DNA of 9,620 nt, taken from the NCBI GenBank assembly GCA_902494375.1, contig CABUTL010000030.1, positions 1-9,620 of the forward strand. The letters are read 5' to 3'. The position numbers and the translations under genes were made by a program. The notes under the pieces were generated by a model. It had not been told where the DNA came from and did no database searches. It was given only the letters and a program-made list of their open reading frames with translations. Source of the stretch: an uncultured Collinsella sp. (GTDB lineage Bacteria; Actinomycetota; Coriobacteriia; Coriobacteriales; Coriobacteriaceae). This document shows, one piece after another, positions 1 through 6,067 of this stretch (positions within the stretch are counted from its first letter, which is position 1; each line of letters opens with the position of its first letter).

Positions 1-1810
1 CCGATGGTGCCGGCGAGCCCGGCCATCTTGCTCTCCCAGCCGTTCTGCCCGATCAGCGCCCTTAGCGCTGACTCGCAGGTACCCCACTCGGTGTACTTGG
101 TGGCGTGTGCAAAGGTGGGAAAGTCGGTCGTGTTGGTGATGATGTAGTTGTTGGTGGCGACGGTATAGGTCTTGGCGGGGTCGAGCGTGCTGCCGTCTTT
201 GGTGAGTGTGGCACTCACAATGCGCTTGCCCTCGGGCTGTGTCCAATCAATCGTCACGTTGATGCCGCCAAAGGAGAGAACGCTGCCAGAGTCATCGCGC
301 CACTTGTACTTGTCTTGCGCCTCCTGCTCGGTGTGACCGGCCGCCACATAAGCCTGCTGAAGCTCGTAGCTGTCGTTGCAATCGTCGCTGATTTGTAGCG
401 AGTGCTCGAGCGCTGCGAGGAAGTCCGCGCCGGTCATGGCCCAGGTCTCCACGGTGTTGCCGTAGGGCGAGATGGCGATGACGTTGCCGGCGGTCACGTT
501 GCCCGCCGCGATGCCGCCGCGGATGCCGCCAGCGTTTTCGATAGCGAGGTCCGCGCCCGTCAGGTCAAGATAGGAGCTGCAAATCACGTGGCCGATGGTC
601 TGGGCCTTGGTGGTGTCGCCCTCCTTGCTGGGACGGAAATCGGTGGTGCGCACCATTTCCCAACCATGCGTGCCTGCGGCGTCCTCGCCGTAGAAATAGT
701 TGGTGGTGGATGTGCCGAGCACCTTGTTCGATTCGTTTTCAAAGTCCTCGTCGAGCGGCTTGATCTTGTTGCGGACGGCTTCAAGGCGGCTTTGGTAGTC
801 GGAGCCCTTGTCGGGGTCTGCCAAAAGGTCGTTGACGTTCTTGGCGGTGTAGAGCTTCTCGTCGCTGCCGTCTGCAGGGACCGTGACCGTGTCATCGTCG
901 GTCGTCTCGGTGCCATTGGTGTCGTACTTGTACGGAATGGAAAGCAGCCCCACCTCGGCAAAGGCGCTGCCTGCCTCGACAACGTGGATCGTCTTGCCGT
1001 CGGCTCCCGTCGCCTTCTCGTTAAGGTTGATGTGCTCGTGGCCTGCGATAAGGGCATCGACGCCACGGAGCCGCGTGGCAAAGGTCTTTGCGTCGAGCGT
1101 GTGCGCGATACACACAACAACATCGCAGCCCTCCTTGCGCAGCTGCTCTGCCTCGGCATTGATGGCGTTCGCGGCACTCGAGAACGACGTACCCGCGACC
1201 AGGTCCGCGCGCAGCGAGGATTCCAGCGACTCATCCATGGCACCCACGACGCCGACCTTGATTTGTAGTCGAATGCGGAGTGATCCTCGCTATCCTCCCA
1301 GGTGCGATCGAGCGTCTTCGTGATGCTCGAGCTCCATACGCCGCTCGTAGACTTTGCGTTCGCGCAGAGCATGGCGAAGGGCGTGCCGGTGGGGCTGTAG
1401 CCGGTCATGGTGCGGAGCTTGTCCGCGCCGTAGCTCCAGTCGTGGTTGCCCGGCGTGGTCGCGTCGTAGCCGTCTGCATAGAAGGTGTCCATGAGCTCGG
1501 CGATGCTCTTGCCCTCGCTCATGGTGGCGAAGGACTGCCCGTGGAAGGTGTCGCCCGCATCGAGCAAAAGATCGGGGGCGTTGCCCTGGGCGCTATAAAG
1601 GACCGCCAGTCCGTCGAAGCCGACGGTGCCGGTGCCCTTGCTTGCGTTGTAGCTGTACTTGTAGCTGCCGTGGATATCGTTGGTGTGCATGACGGTCACA
1701 GAGCCGTCAATAGCGGCGGGCAGGTTCCCAGCGAAAGCGAGGCTTGGGGTGCCTGCGAGCGCGCCGGCAAACAACGCGGCGGCTAACGCAAGGCGGGGGA
1801 GTCTTTTCAT
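1..1810 (-). pseudogene. Secreted 5'-nucleotidase / metallophosphoesterase, frameshifted, 3' end outside the window
   Basis: UshA/5'-nucleotidase-type exported enzyme expected to hydrolyse nucleotides, releasing nucleosides and phosphate outside the membrane. Residues 1-28 form a Sec signal peptide (MKRLPRL, a hydrophobic stretch, likely cleavage after AFA). The metallophosphatase domain has all the expected metal-ligand motifs: TNDIHG at about 43-48, DAGDTFHG with D87, GNHD at 121-124, AHT with H237 and GHEH at 257-260. The C-terminal nucleotidase domain has NAGGIR at about 426-431, followed by SPYGN. The frame breaks after residue 182 (codon near 1262-1264). Everything downstream reads cleanly in the other frame to position 3, so one base appears to be missing; unrepaired translation goes out of frame and stops near 584. 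About 603 residues are visible, already UshA length, and the frame is still open at the edge, so a C-terminal extension or anchor is likely. The start is supported by AAGGAA at 1817-1822, 6 nt upstream. A TATTAT box at 1865-1870 lacks a good -35. It could be a true pseudogene or a sequencing error. Confidence 0.85.
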
Positions 1811-1874
1811 GGCAGTTTCCTTAGTCCTTAGCCAGAATGTCTGGTTGAATATCGGATTATCGACATAATATGCG

Positions 1875-1914
1875 AAAACCGCCGCAAGGGCGTCTGTCCC
1901 TTTGCGGCGGTTTT
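1875..1914 (-). terminator. Distal intrinsic terminator of the ABC importer operon (bidirectional shape)
   Basis: Near-perfect stem: AAAACCGCCGCAAGGG at 1875-1890 pairs with 1898-1914, with one bulged base and a 7-nt loop. The flanking A and T runs give a T tail in either direction. The adjacent upstream gene ends at 1969 on the minus strand, and the next minus-strand gene starts at 1810. It therefore most likely finishes the importer transcript and insulates the nucleotidase gene. Confidence 0.75.
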
Positions 1915-1929
1915 GACGTTTGCGCAGAT

Positions 1930-1970
1930 AAAACCTACCAAAATAAACCTGTCCCTTTTTGGCAGGTTTT
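1930..1970 (-). terminator. Proximal intrinsic terminator overlapping the ATPase stop codon
   Basis: On the minus strand, AAAACCTGCCAAAAA (1970-1956) pairs with TTTTGGTAGGTTTT (1943-1930). The single non-Watson-Crick position is G-U in the minus-strand RNA but A-C in the plus-strand RNA, which favours minus-strand function. The stem begins inside the TAA stop of the ATPase gene at 1969-1971. It lies in tandem with the hairpin at 1875-1914 and shares the core TGTCCCTTT with it. Confidence 0.7.
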
Positions 1971-2763
1971 AGCTCAGCAGCATGCGGTCGTTGGCGAGCT
2001 CGCCTCCCGAGACCTCCTCGAACTTCTGCAGCAGGTCGGCTACGGTGAGCGACTTCTTTTCATCGCCCGCCACGTCGTAGATCACGTGGCCTTCGTGCAT
2101 CATGATCAGACGGTTGCCCAGACGGATGGCGTCGTTCATGTTGTGCGTGACCATGAGCGTGGTCAGGTGGTTCTCGTCGACGATCTCCTCGGTCAGGTTA
2201 AGCACCTTAGAGGCCGTCTTGGGGTCGAGGGCCGCGGTGTGCTCGTCGAGCAGCAGCAGGCGCGGCCTGGTGAGCGTGGCCATCAGCAGGGTGAGTGCCT
2301 GGCGCTGGCCACCCGAGAGCAGGCCGACCTTGGCGTTGAGACGCGTGTCCAGACCAAGGTCCAGGCGCTTGAGCAGCTCGACGTACTCATCTTTCTCGGC
2401 CTTGGTGACGCCCCACGAAAGGCCGCGACGCTGGCCGCGACGCTTGGCGAGGGCCAGGTTCTCGGCGATCTGCATGTCGGCAGCGGTACCGCGCATGGGG
2501 TCCTGAAACACGCGGCCCAGGTACTTGGCGCGCTGCGACTCGCTCAGGCGCGAGATGTCGGTGCCGTCGAGCTCAATAACGCCCGAATCGAGCGGGTACA
2601 CGCCGGCGATCATGTTGAGCAGCGTGGACTTGCCGGCGCCGTTGCCGCCGATCACGGTTACAAAGTCGCCGTCATTCAGGGTGAGGTCGACGCCGGTGAG
2701 CGCGCGCTTCTCGGTGACGGTGCCCTTGTTAAAGGTCTTCTTGACGTGCGAGAGCTTAAGCAT
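1969..2763 (-). CDS. ABC transporter ATP-binding protein (TrpX/PF04392-type importer)
   Basis: ATPase of 264 residues that powers import of the ligand held by the upstream lipoprotein; cytoplasmic, expected to act as a dimer on the permease. Visible motifs: Walker A GGNGAGKST at 39-47, Q-loop Q87 in VFQDP, signature LSGGQ at 149-153, Walker B LLLLDE at 169-174, D-loop AALD near 177-180, and H-loop H207 in MVTHN. All catalytic residues are present and the length is normal. I chose the ATG at 2763 because GGGGG lies 9 nt upstream; another in-frame ATG at 2772 has no spaced ribosome site. The start overlaps the permease stop by 8 bp, implying translational coupling. The sequence resembles the ATPases partnered with BPD_transp_2 permeases (LivG-like and TrpX-system ATPases). 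Substrate cannot be read from this subunit. Confidence 0.93.
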   Translation of the reverse strand: MLKLSHVKKTFNKGTVTEKRALTGVDLTLNDGDFVTVIGGNGAGKSTLLNMIAGVYPLDSGVIELDGTDISRLSESQRAKYLGRVFQDPMRGTAADMQIAENLALAKRRGQRRGLSWGVTKAEKDEYVELLKRLDLGLDTRLNAKVGLLSGGQRQALTLLMATLTRPRLLLLDEHTAALDPKTASKVLNLTEEIVDENHLTTLMVTHNMNDAIRLGNRLIMMHEGHVIYDVAGDEKKSLTVADLLQKFEEVSGGELANDRMLLS

Positions 2764-3679
2764 CTGCCTCATCCCCCTTCGTGTAGGAGCTGCGGAGCTT
2801 ATAGCGCTCCCAAACCACGGGCACGCACAGGGCCACAGCGACAATCACGGCGGAGAGCAGCTTCATGTCGTTGGCGTCCATGCCCAACTGCAGCACGATG
2901 GCGCGGATAAGGAAGTACACCACGGAGCCAAAGACGGCGGAGGCAAGACGGACGCTAAACTGCGTGAGGCCGCCGGGCAGCAGACGGCCGAGCACCTCGC
3001 CGATAACAATGGCGGCAAGACCGATAACGATGGCACCGGTGCCCATACCAATGTCGGCATACTTTTGGCTCTGGCAGATGAGCGCGCCCGAAAGGCCGAT
3101 GAGGGCGTTGGAGAGCACGAGGGCGATCATCTTGGTGGAGTTGGTGTTGACGCCCAGAGCGCGGATCATGTACTCGTTGTTGCCGGTGGCTCGCAGCGCC
3201 GAGCCGATCTCGGTGCCAAAGAACCAATACAGGATGGCAACGATAGCCACGGCGAGCAGGATGCCCAAGATGATGGCAACGGTGGACTGCGGCAGACCGG
3301 TCATATTGCTGACGGCGGAGAACACGGTGCCCTTGGCAAGAATGGGCGTATTGGACTTGCCCATGATGCGCAGGTTGATGGACCACAGGCTGATCTGGGT
3401 GAGGATTCCGGCGAGGATCGCGGGAATCTCAAAGACGGTGGTCAAAATGCCCGTGACGGCGCCCGCGATGGCGCCGGCGCACATACCGGCCAGCACGGCG
3501 AACAGCGGGTCGACGTTGTTATTGACGATGAGCACAGCGCAGACGCAGCCGCCGAGGGCAAAGCTGCCGTCGCAGGTCATATCGGGAATGTCGAGCAGGC
3601 GGAACGTGATAAACACGCCAAGCACCATAATGCCCCAGAGGACGCCCTGCGAAACGGCGCCCTGCAATGCAATGAGCAT
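2756..3679 (-). CDS. ABC transporter permease, BPD_transp_2 (branched-chain amino acid/TrpX-type) family
   Basis: Integral membrane protein of 307 residues that forms the translocation path of the importer. It is very hydrophobic, with about eight or nine membrane segments (for example near 13-29, 58-82, 134-153, 183-203, 209-229, 245-263 and 273-291). A cytoplasmic coupling loop with an EAA-like pattern, GSALRATGNNEYMIRALG, lies at about 159-176. The N-terminal LLDIPDMTCDGSFALGG stretch is characteristic of permeases that partner PF04392 binding proteins. One permease gene is present, so the channel is probably a homodimer. The start is firm: AGGAGGT at 3687-3693 sits 7 nt upstream of the ATG. 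An ATG at 3686 in another frame is ignored. The gene lies 203 bp downstream of the binding-protein gene and overlaps the ATPase gene. Confidence 0.93.
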   Translation of the reverse strand: MLIALQGAVSQGVLWGIMVLGVFITFRLLDIPDMTCDGSFALGGCVCAVLIVNNNVDPLFAVLAGMCAGAIAGAVTGILTTVFEIPAILAGILTQISLWSINLRIMGKSNTPILAKGTVFSAVSNMTGLPQSTVAIILGILLAVAIVAILYWFFGTEIGSALRATGNNEYMIRALGVNTNSTKMIALVLSNALIGLSGALICQSQKYADIGMGTGAIVIGLAAIVIGEVLGRLLPGGLTQFSVRLASAVFGSVVYFLIRAIVLQLGMDANDMKLLSAVIVAVALCVPVVWERYKLRSSYTKGDEADA

Positions 3680-3773
3680 GCTTCATACCTCCTAGGATAG
3701 GGTGGACACGTGATTCACCATAATAGCGGTAACAATGCATAGAAGAGTTACGGACAGACGTTTTGTTTTACCT

Positions 3774-3815
3774 GAAACAAGCAGGGCGGACGCCGGTCTA
3801 CAGCGCCCGCCCCTG
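3774..3815 (-). terminator. Intercistronic hairpin between binding-protein and permease genes (partial terminator or mRNA stabiliser)
   Basis: On the minus strand CAGGGGCGGGCGC (3815-3803) pairs with GCGTCCGCCCTG (3793-3782), giving 12 pairs, one bulged G and a 9-nt loop. One pair is G-U only in the minus-strand RNA. The tail is CTTGTTTC, a weak T tract. It sits 68 nt after the binding-protein stop and 103 nt before the permease start. The position fits incomplete termination or 3'-end protection that lets the binding protein outnumber the membrane subunits, which is common in ABC importers. Confidence 0.6.
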
Positions 3816-3882
3816 TGGCTCAGATATTGAATAACGCGGCTAAAGCGCGAGCACGGGCTCTAGACGCATGCCGCGTATGGCA

Positions 3883-4863
3883 TTACGCGTCCAGGGCGGA
3901 AAGGTCGATGCCCAGGGCCTCGGCCATTTCGTCGTTCTTGACGACGACCAGGTCCTTGCTCGAGAGGTGCTTGATCGGCATGTCTTCGGGCTTGGCCTCG
4001 CCCTTCAGGATCTTAACGGCCATCTCGCCCGCGGCGTAGCCCAGGTCCTCATAGTTGATGGAGAGGGTGAACAGGCCGCCGGCCATGCACATACCCTCCT
4101 CGCCAGTCACGAAGGGAAGCTTGTTTTCCTTGCAGATCTGGCCGACCTGCGAGGCGCCCGCGGCGATGGTGTTGTCGGTGGGGGAGTACAGCGCGTCGAC
4201 CTTGCCCACGGCAGACTCGACGACGGACTGAATCTCGTTGGAGCTCGAGACGGTGAAATCGGTGTACTCGAGGCCCAGCTTGTCGAGCTCCTTCTTGGCG
4301 GCCTTGATCTGGACGTCGGAGTTGGACTCGGCGGTGCAGTAGAGCAGGCCGACCTTTTTAACGTCGGGCAGGACCTTCTGCATCATCTCGAGCTGCTCGG
4401 CGACCGGGGTGAGGTCGGAAGCGCCCGTGACGTTGGTGCCGGGCTTGTCGTTGTCCTGGACCAGCCCGGAGGCGGCGTAGTCGGTGATGGCGCAGCCCAC
4501 GATGGGGATATCGGCCGTGGCGCCGGCGGCAGCCTGCGCGGCGGGCGTGGCGATGGCATAAATCAGGTTGACGTTGTCGCCCACAAACTTGTCGGCAATG
4601 GACTTACACGTGGACTGGTCGTTCTGGGCGTTCTTCTGGTCGATCTTGACCTTAAGGCCGCTCTCCTTGATGGCCTTGACAAAGCCGTCGTTGGCGGCAT
4701 CGAGTGCGGAGTGCTCGGTGAGCTGCAGAACACCAATGGTGTAGTCGGAACCGGCGGCAGCGGAGCCGGAACCAGAGTTGCCGCCGCATCCGGCGAGCGG
4801 GGCGAGCGCGAGCAGGCCAGCGGAGACCAGAAGGCTCCTGCGGCTGATGGTGATGTCCTTCAT
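3883..4863 (-). CDS. ABC transporter substrate-binding lipoprotein, PF04392 (TrpX-like) family
   Basis: Extracytoplasmic ligand-binding lipoprotein of 326 residues that feeds the permease and ATPase encoded downstream. The N-terminus has SRRSLL at about 8-13, a hydrophobic stretch, and lipobox LAGC with C26 as the lipidated residue, followed by a Gly/Ser linker. The mature part has the two-lobed periplasmic-binding layout: YTIGVLQLTEHSALDAANDGF near 36-56, IYAIATPAAQAA in the middle, then VGLLYCTAE and ALYSPTDNTI. These segments resemble the PF04392 family. Characterised members bind aromatic amino acids (pneumococcal TrpX; Clostridioides difficile CD0873 for tyrosine), but the ligand here is not determined. 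I chose the ATG at 4863 because GGGGGT lies 7 nt upstream and a signal peptide follows at once. The SRRSLL stretch is Tat-like, so folded export is possible. Confidence 0.92.
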   Translation of the reverse strand: MKDITISRRSLLVSAGLLALAPLAGCGGNSGSGSAAAGSDYTIGVLQLTEHSALDAANDGFVKAIKESGLKVKIDQKNAQNDQSTCKSIADKFVGDNVNLIYAIATPAAQAAAGATADIPIVGCAITDYAASGLVQDNDKPGTNVTGASDLTPVAEQLEMMQKVLPDVKKVGLLYCTAESNSDVQIKAAKKELDKLGLEYTDFTVSSSNEIQSVVESAVGKVDALYSPTDNTIAAGASQVGQICKENKLPFVTGEEGMCMAGGLFTLSINYEDLGYAAGEMAVKILKGEAKPEDMPIKHLSSKDLVVVKNDEMAEALGIDLSALDA

Positions 4864-4895
4864 ATCATTACCCCCAGTATAAAAATGGCTGGAAA

Positions 4896-4921
4896 CACTG
4901 CACTGGGACAAAGTGCAAGTG
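4896..4921 (-). promoter_or_regulatory. Dyad at the transcription start of the ABC importer operon
   Basis: CACTGCACT (4896-4904) and AGTGCAAGTG (4912-4921) form a 9-pair inverted repeat with one unpaired A (4918) and a 7-nt spacer. It starts about where transcription should begin from the promoter at 4927-4954. It could be a repressor operator overlapping the start site or a hairpin at the very 5' end of the mRNA. The regulator is unknown. Confidence 0.5.
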
Positions 4922-4926
4922 GAACT

Positions 4927-4954
4927 ATAGTAGCGCTGATGTCCATTTTTACAA
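4927..4954 (-). promoter_or_regulatory. Predicted sigma-70-type promoter of the ABC importer operon
   Basis: On the minus strand, -35 TTGTAA (4954-4949), a 16-nt spacer and -10 TACTAT (4932-4927) are followed by a leader of about 57 nt to the ATG at 4863. The GCTGTTGTAAA motif at 4958-4948 overlaps the -35 box and recurs upstream of the regulator gene. Confidence 0.6.
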
Positions 4955-5023
4955 CAGCCTGGCGGGTTTTTTAATACAGAATCGGATGGGCGGTACGGGT
5001 AGTCGAATGGGCGGCGGAGGGTC

Positions 5024-5809
5024 TTATGCGGCGGAGGAGGCGTCGTCCTCGTCTAGGGCGGCGAAGAGCTTCTTGCCGTCGAGGAGACGTGTGGTGACGT
5101 TTTTCATTCGGCCAATCTCTACGGTACGCAACGTGTCATCGGCGCCTCGGGCGTCATAGACCGTTCCCAGCAAATAAGAGATGCCGTCTCGTTGCTTGAT
5201 GGCAAAGGGACGGAGTGTCATCCGTGCTGCTTCGGTTTCGCCACGCGTCGTGACGCTCGAAATATCAAAACTCACCGTGGTTCCGTGGTCGATGGCCTGC
5301 TCGACGAGCTCGCACGTGTCGATACGCTTGATGGGCGTGCGTGTTGCCTTGGTAGCCTTGCTGCCTGCGCTCGGAACGGGTTCGGGTGTATCGAGGTAGC
5401 CGCGAACGTCGGCACTCGCCATGGCAACTAAGTGCTGCGCCATACTCTTGCGGATAGCGATAGGCGTGGAGCGGTTGCGCATGACCATACCGTGGAGCCG
5501 GATGATCTCTTCATCGGTGAGCGGGCGGGTAAGAAGTTTGTAGCCCACGCCGCGTTTGTACTCAATTTCGTATCCGGCATGGCGAAGCGCGGAGATGGCG
5601 GTGTAGATGCTGCGCCGCGCCGCCGAGATGGGCATGCGGGCGGGGTCGTCGGGATGGGCGAGGCGCCGGATCAACTCATCGGAAAGCATGGCCTTGTCCT
5701 CGCCGGTGTTTTCGCTTAATAGTTGCAGGATGCGAACGGCGCGATAGGCTGCCATCGAGGCGGCGCCTCTAGTCGTGGTGTCGTAGGTTTCAACAGCGGC
5801 TTCGGTCAT
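5024..5809 (-). CDS. WYL-domain-type helix-turn-helix transcriptional regulator
   Basis: Predicted DNA-binding regulator of 261 residues. The N-terminal winged helix covers about 18-95: MAAYRAVRILQLLSENTG, a longish insert, then SIYTAISALRHAGYEIEYKRGVGYKL, matching the recognition helix and wing of DeoR/WYL-type proteins. A linker rich in Ala, Thr and Lys (about 140-162) leads to a C-terminal region (about 165-245) with VEQAIDHGTTVSFDI, LRPFAIKQRDGISYLLG and LRTVEIGRMKNV, the typical WYL ligand-sensing pattern. The eponymous WYL triplet is replaced by SYLL. The ligand is unknown. The ATG at 5809 is preferred: GGAAAGGA lies 10 nt upstream, whereas a GTG at 5818 would be only 1 nt from that site. 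The gene lies just upstream of, and co-oriented with, the ABC importer, which makes the importer and the gene itself the obvious candidate targets. No clear terminator follows it. Confidence 0.85.
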   Translation of the reverse strand: MTEAAVETYDTTTRGAASMAAYRAVRILQLLSENTGEDKAMLSDELIRRLAHPDDPARMPISAARRSIYTAISALRHAGYEIEYKRGVGYKLLTRPLTDEEIIRLHGMVMRNRSTPIAIRKSMAQHLVAMASADVRGYLDTPEPVPSAGSKATKATRTPIKRIDTCELVEQAIDHGTTVSFDISSVTTRGETEAARMTLRPFAIKQRDGISYLLGTVYDARGADDTLRTVEIGRMKNVTTRLLDGKKLFAALDEDDASSAA

Positions 5810-5813
5810 GGTA

Positions 5814-5864
5814 CCCACGTCCTTTCCGTTTTGGGTGGCGACGGTATGGAGCCTAGGACGTGGG
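5814..5864 (-). promoter_or_regulatory. Leader hairpin that can cover the regulator's ribosome binding site
   Basis: CCCACGTCCT (5814-5823) and AGGACGTGGG (5855-5864) are perfect 10-bp inverted arms around a 31-nt loop. In the minus-strand mRNA the 3' arm contains the AGGA of the Shine-Dalgarno stretch (5827-5820), and the arm ends 4 nt before the ATG at 5809. Folding would hide the site and limit translation initiation. Confidence 0.5.
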
Positions 5865-5926
5865 GCTTTCCCAGGGGTGCAGGGCGCTCTGGGCGGTCGG
5901 TAGTCGTCGGCAAACGGCGGGTCGAG

Positions 5927-5989
5927 TTTTCAACAGCCCTGGTCAACTGACCAAAAACTTGCCAAAAGCTTGACGGATGCTGTTGAAAA
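5927..5989. repeat. 11-bp inverted repeat upstream of the WYL regulator, enclosing a second dyad
   Basis: TTTTCAACAGC (5927-5937) and GCTGTTGAAAA (5979-5989) are perfect inverted copies 41 bp apart. Between them, TGGTCAACTGACCA (5940-5953) is a 6-bp-arm dyad. The right copy merges into the T tail of the asnS terminator. The spacing fits an operator pair bound cooperatively or looped, or the ends of a short inserted element. No clear -10 box was found between here and the regulator gene. Confidence 0.55.
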
Positions 5990-6021
5990 AAGCGTCTCTC
6001 GACCGATGTCGAGAGACGCTT
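5986..6021 (-). terminator. Intrinsic terminator of asnS
   Basis: AAGCGTCTCTCGA (5990-6002) and TCGAGAGACGCTT (6009-6021) form a perfect 13-bp stem with a 6-nt loop. On the minus strand six Ts run from the stem base. It lies 47 nt beyond the asnS stop codon and is the strongest terminator in the window. Confidence 0.9.
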
Positions 6022-6067
6022 ATGCGATGAGCGTTGGCGTGTGGCGACGCGAGCTAGCGTCCGACGA

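Noticed and set aside
402..1268. Long plus-strand open frame opposite the nucleotidase
   Set aside because: It is the antisense shadow of the nucleotidase's second reading frame. The minus strand carries conserved catalytic motifs, while the plus-strand product is low-complexity Val/Gly/Ala/Arg with no motif.
1257..1270. Programmed -1 ribosomal frameshifting to rescue the nucleotidase
   Set aside because: The site reads C TAC AAA T, which is not a slippery heptamer because the P-site tRNA could not re-pair. I saw no stimulatory stem or upstream Shine-Dalgarno-like element. A one-base deletion is simpler.
2525..3700. Plus-strand open frames opposite the ABC permease and ATPase
   Set aside because: They mirror the minus-strand genes, which have full ABC motifs and good ribosome sites. 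The plus-strand translations are His/Gly/Asp-rich shadow protein.
3868..4974. Plus-strand open frame of 368 codons opposite the binding protein
   Set aside because: It is a GC-rich antisense shadow. The minus strand has a lipobox, a ribosome site and a promoter.
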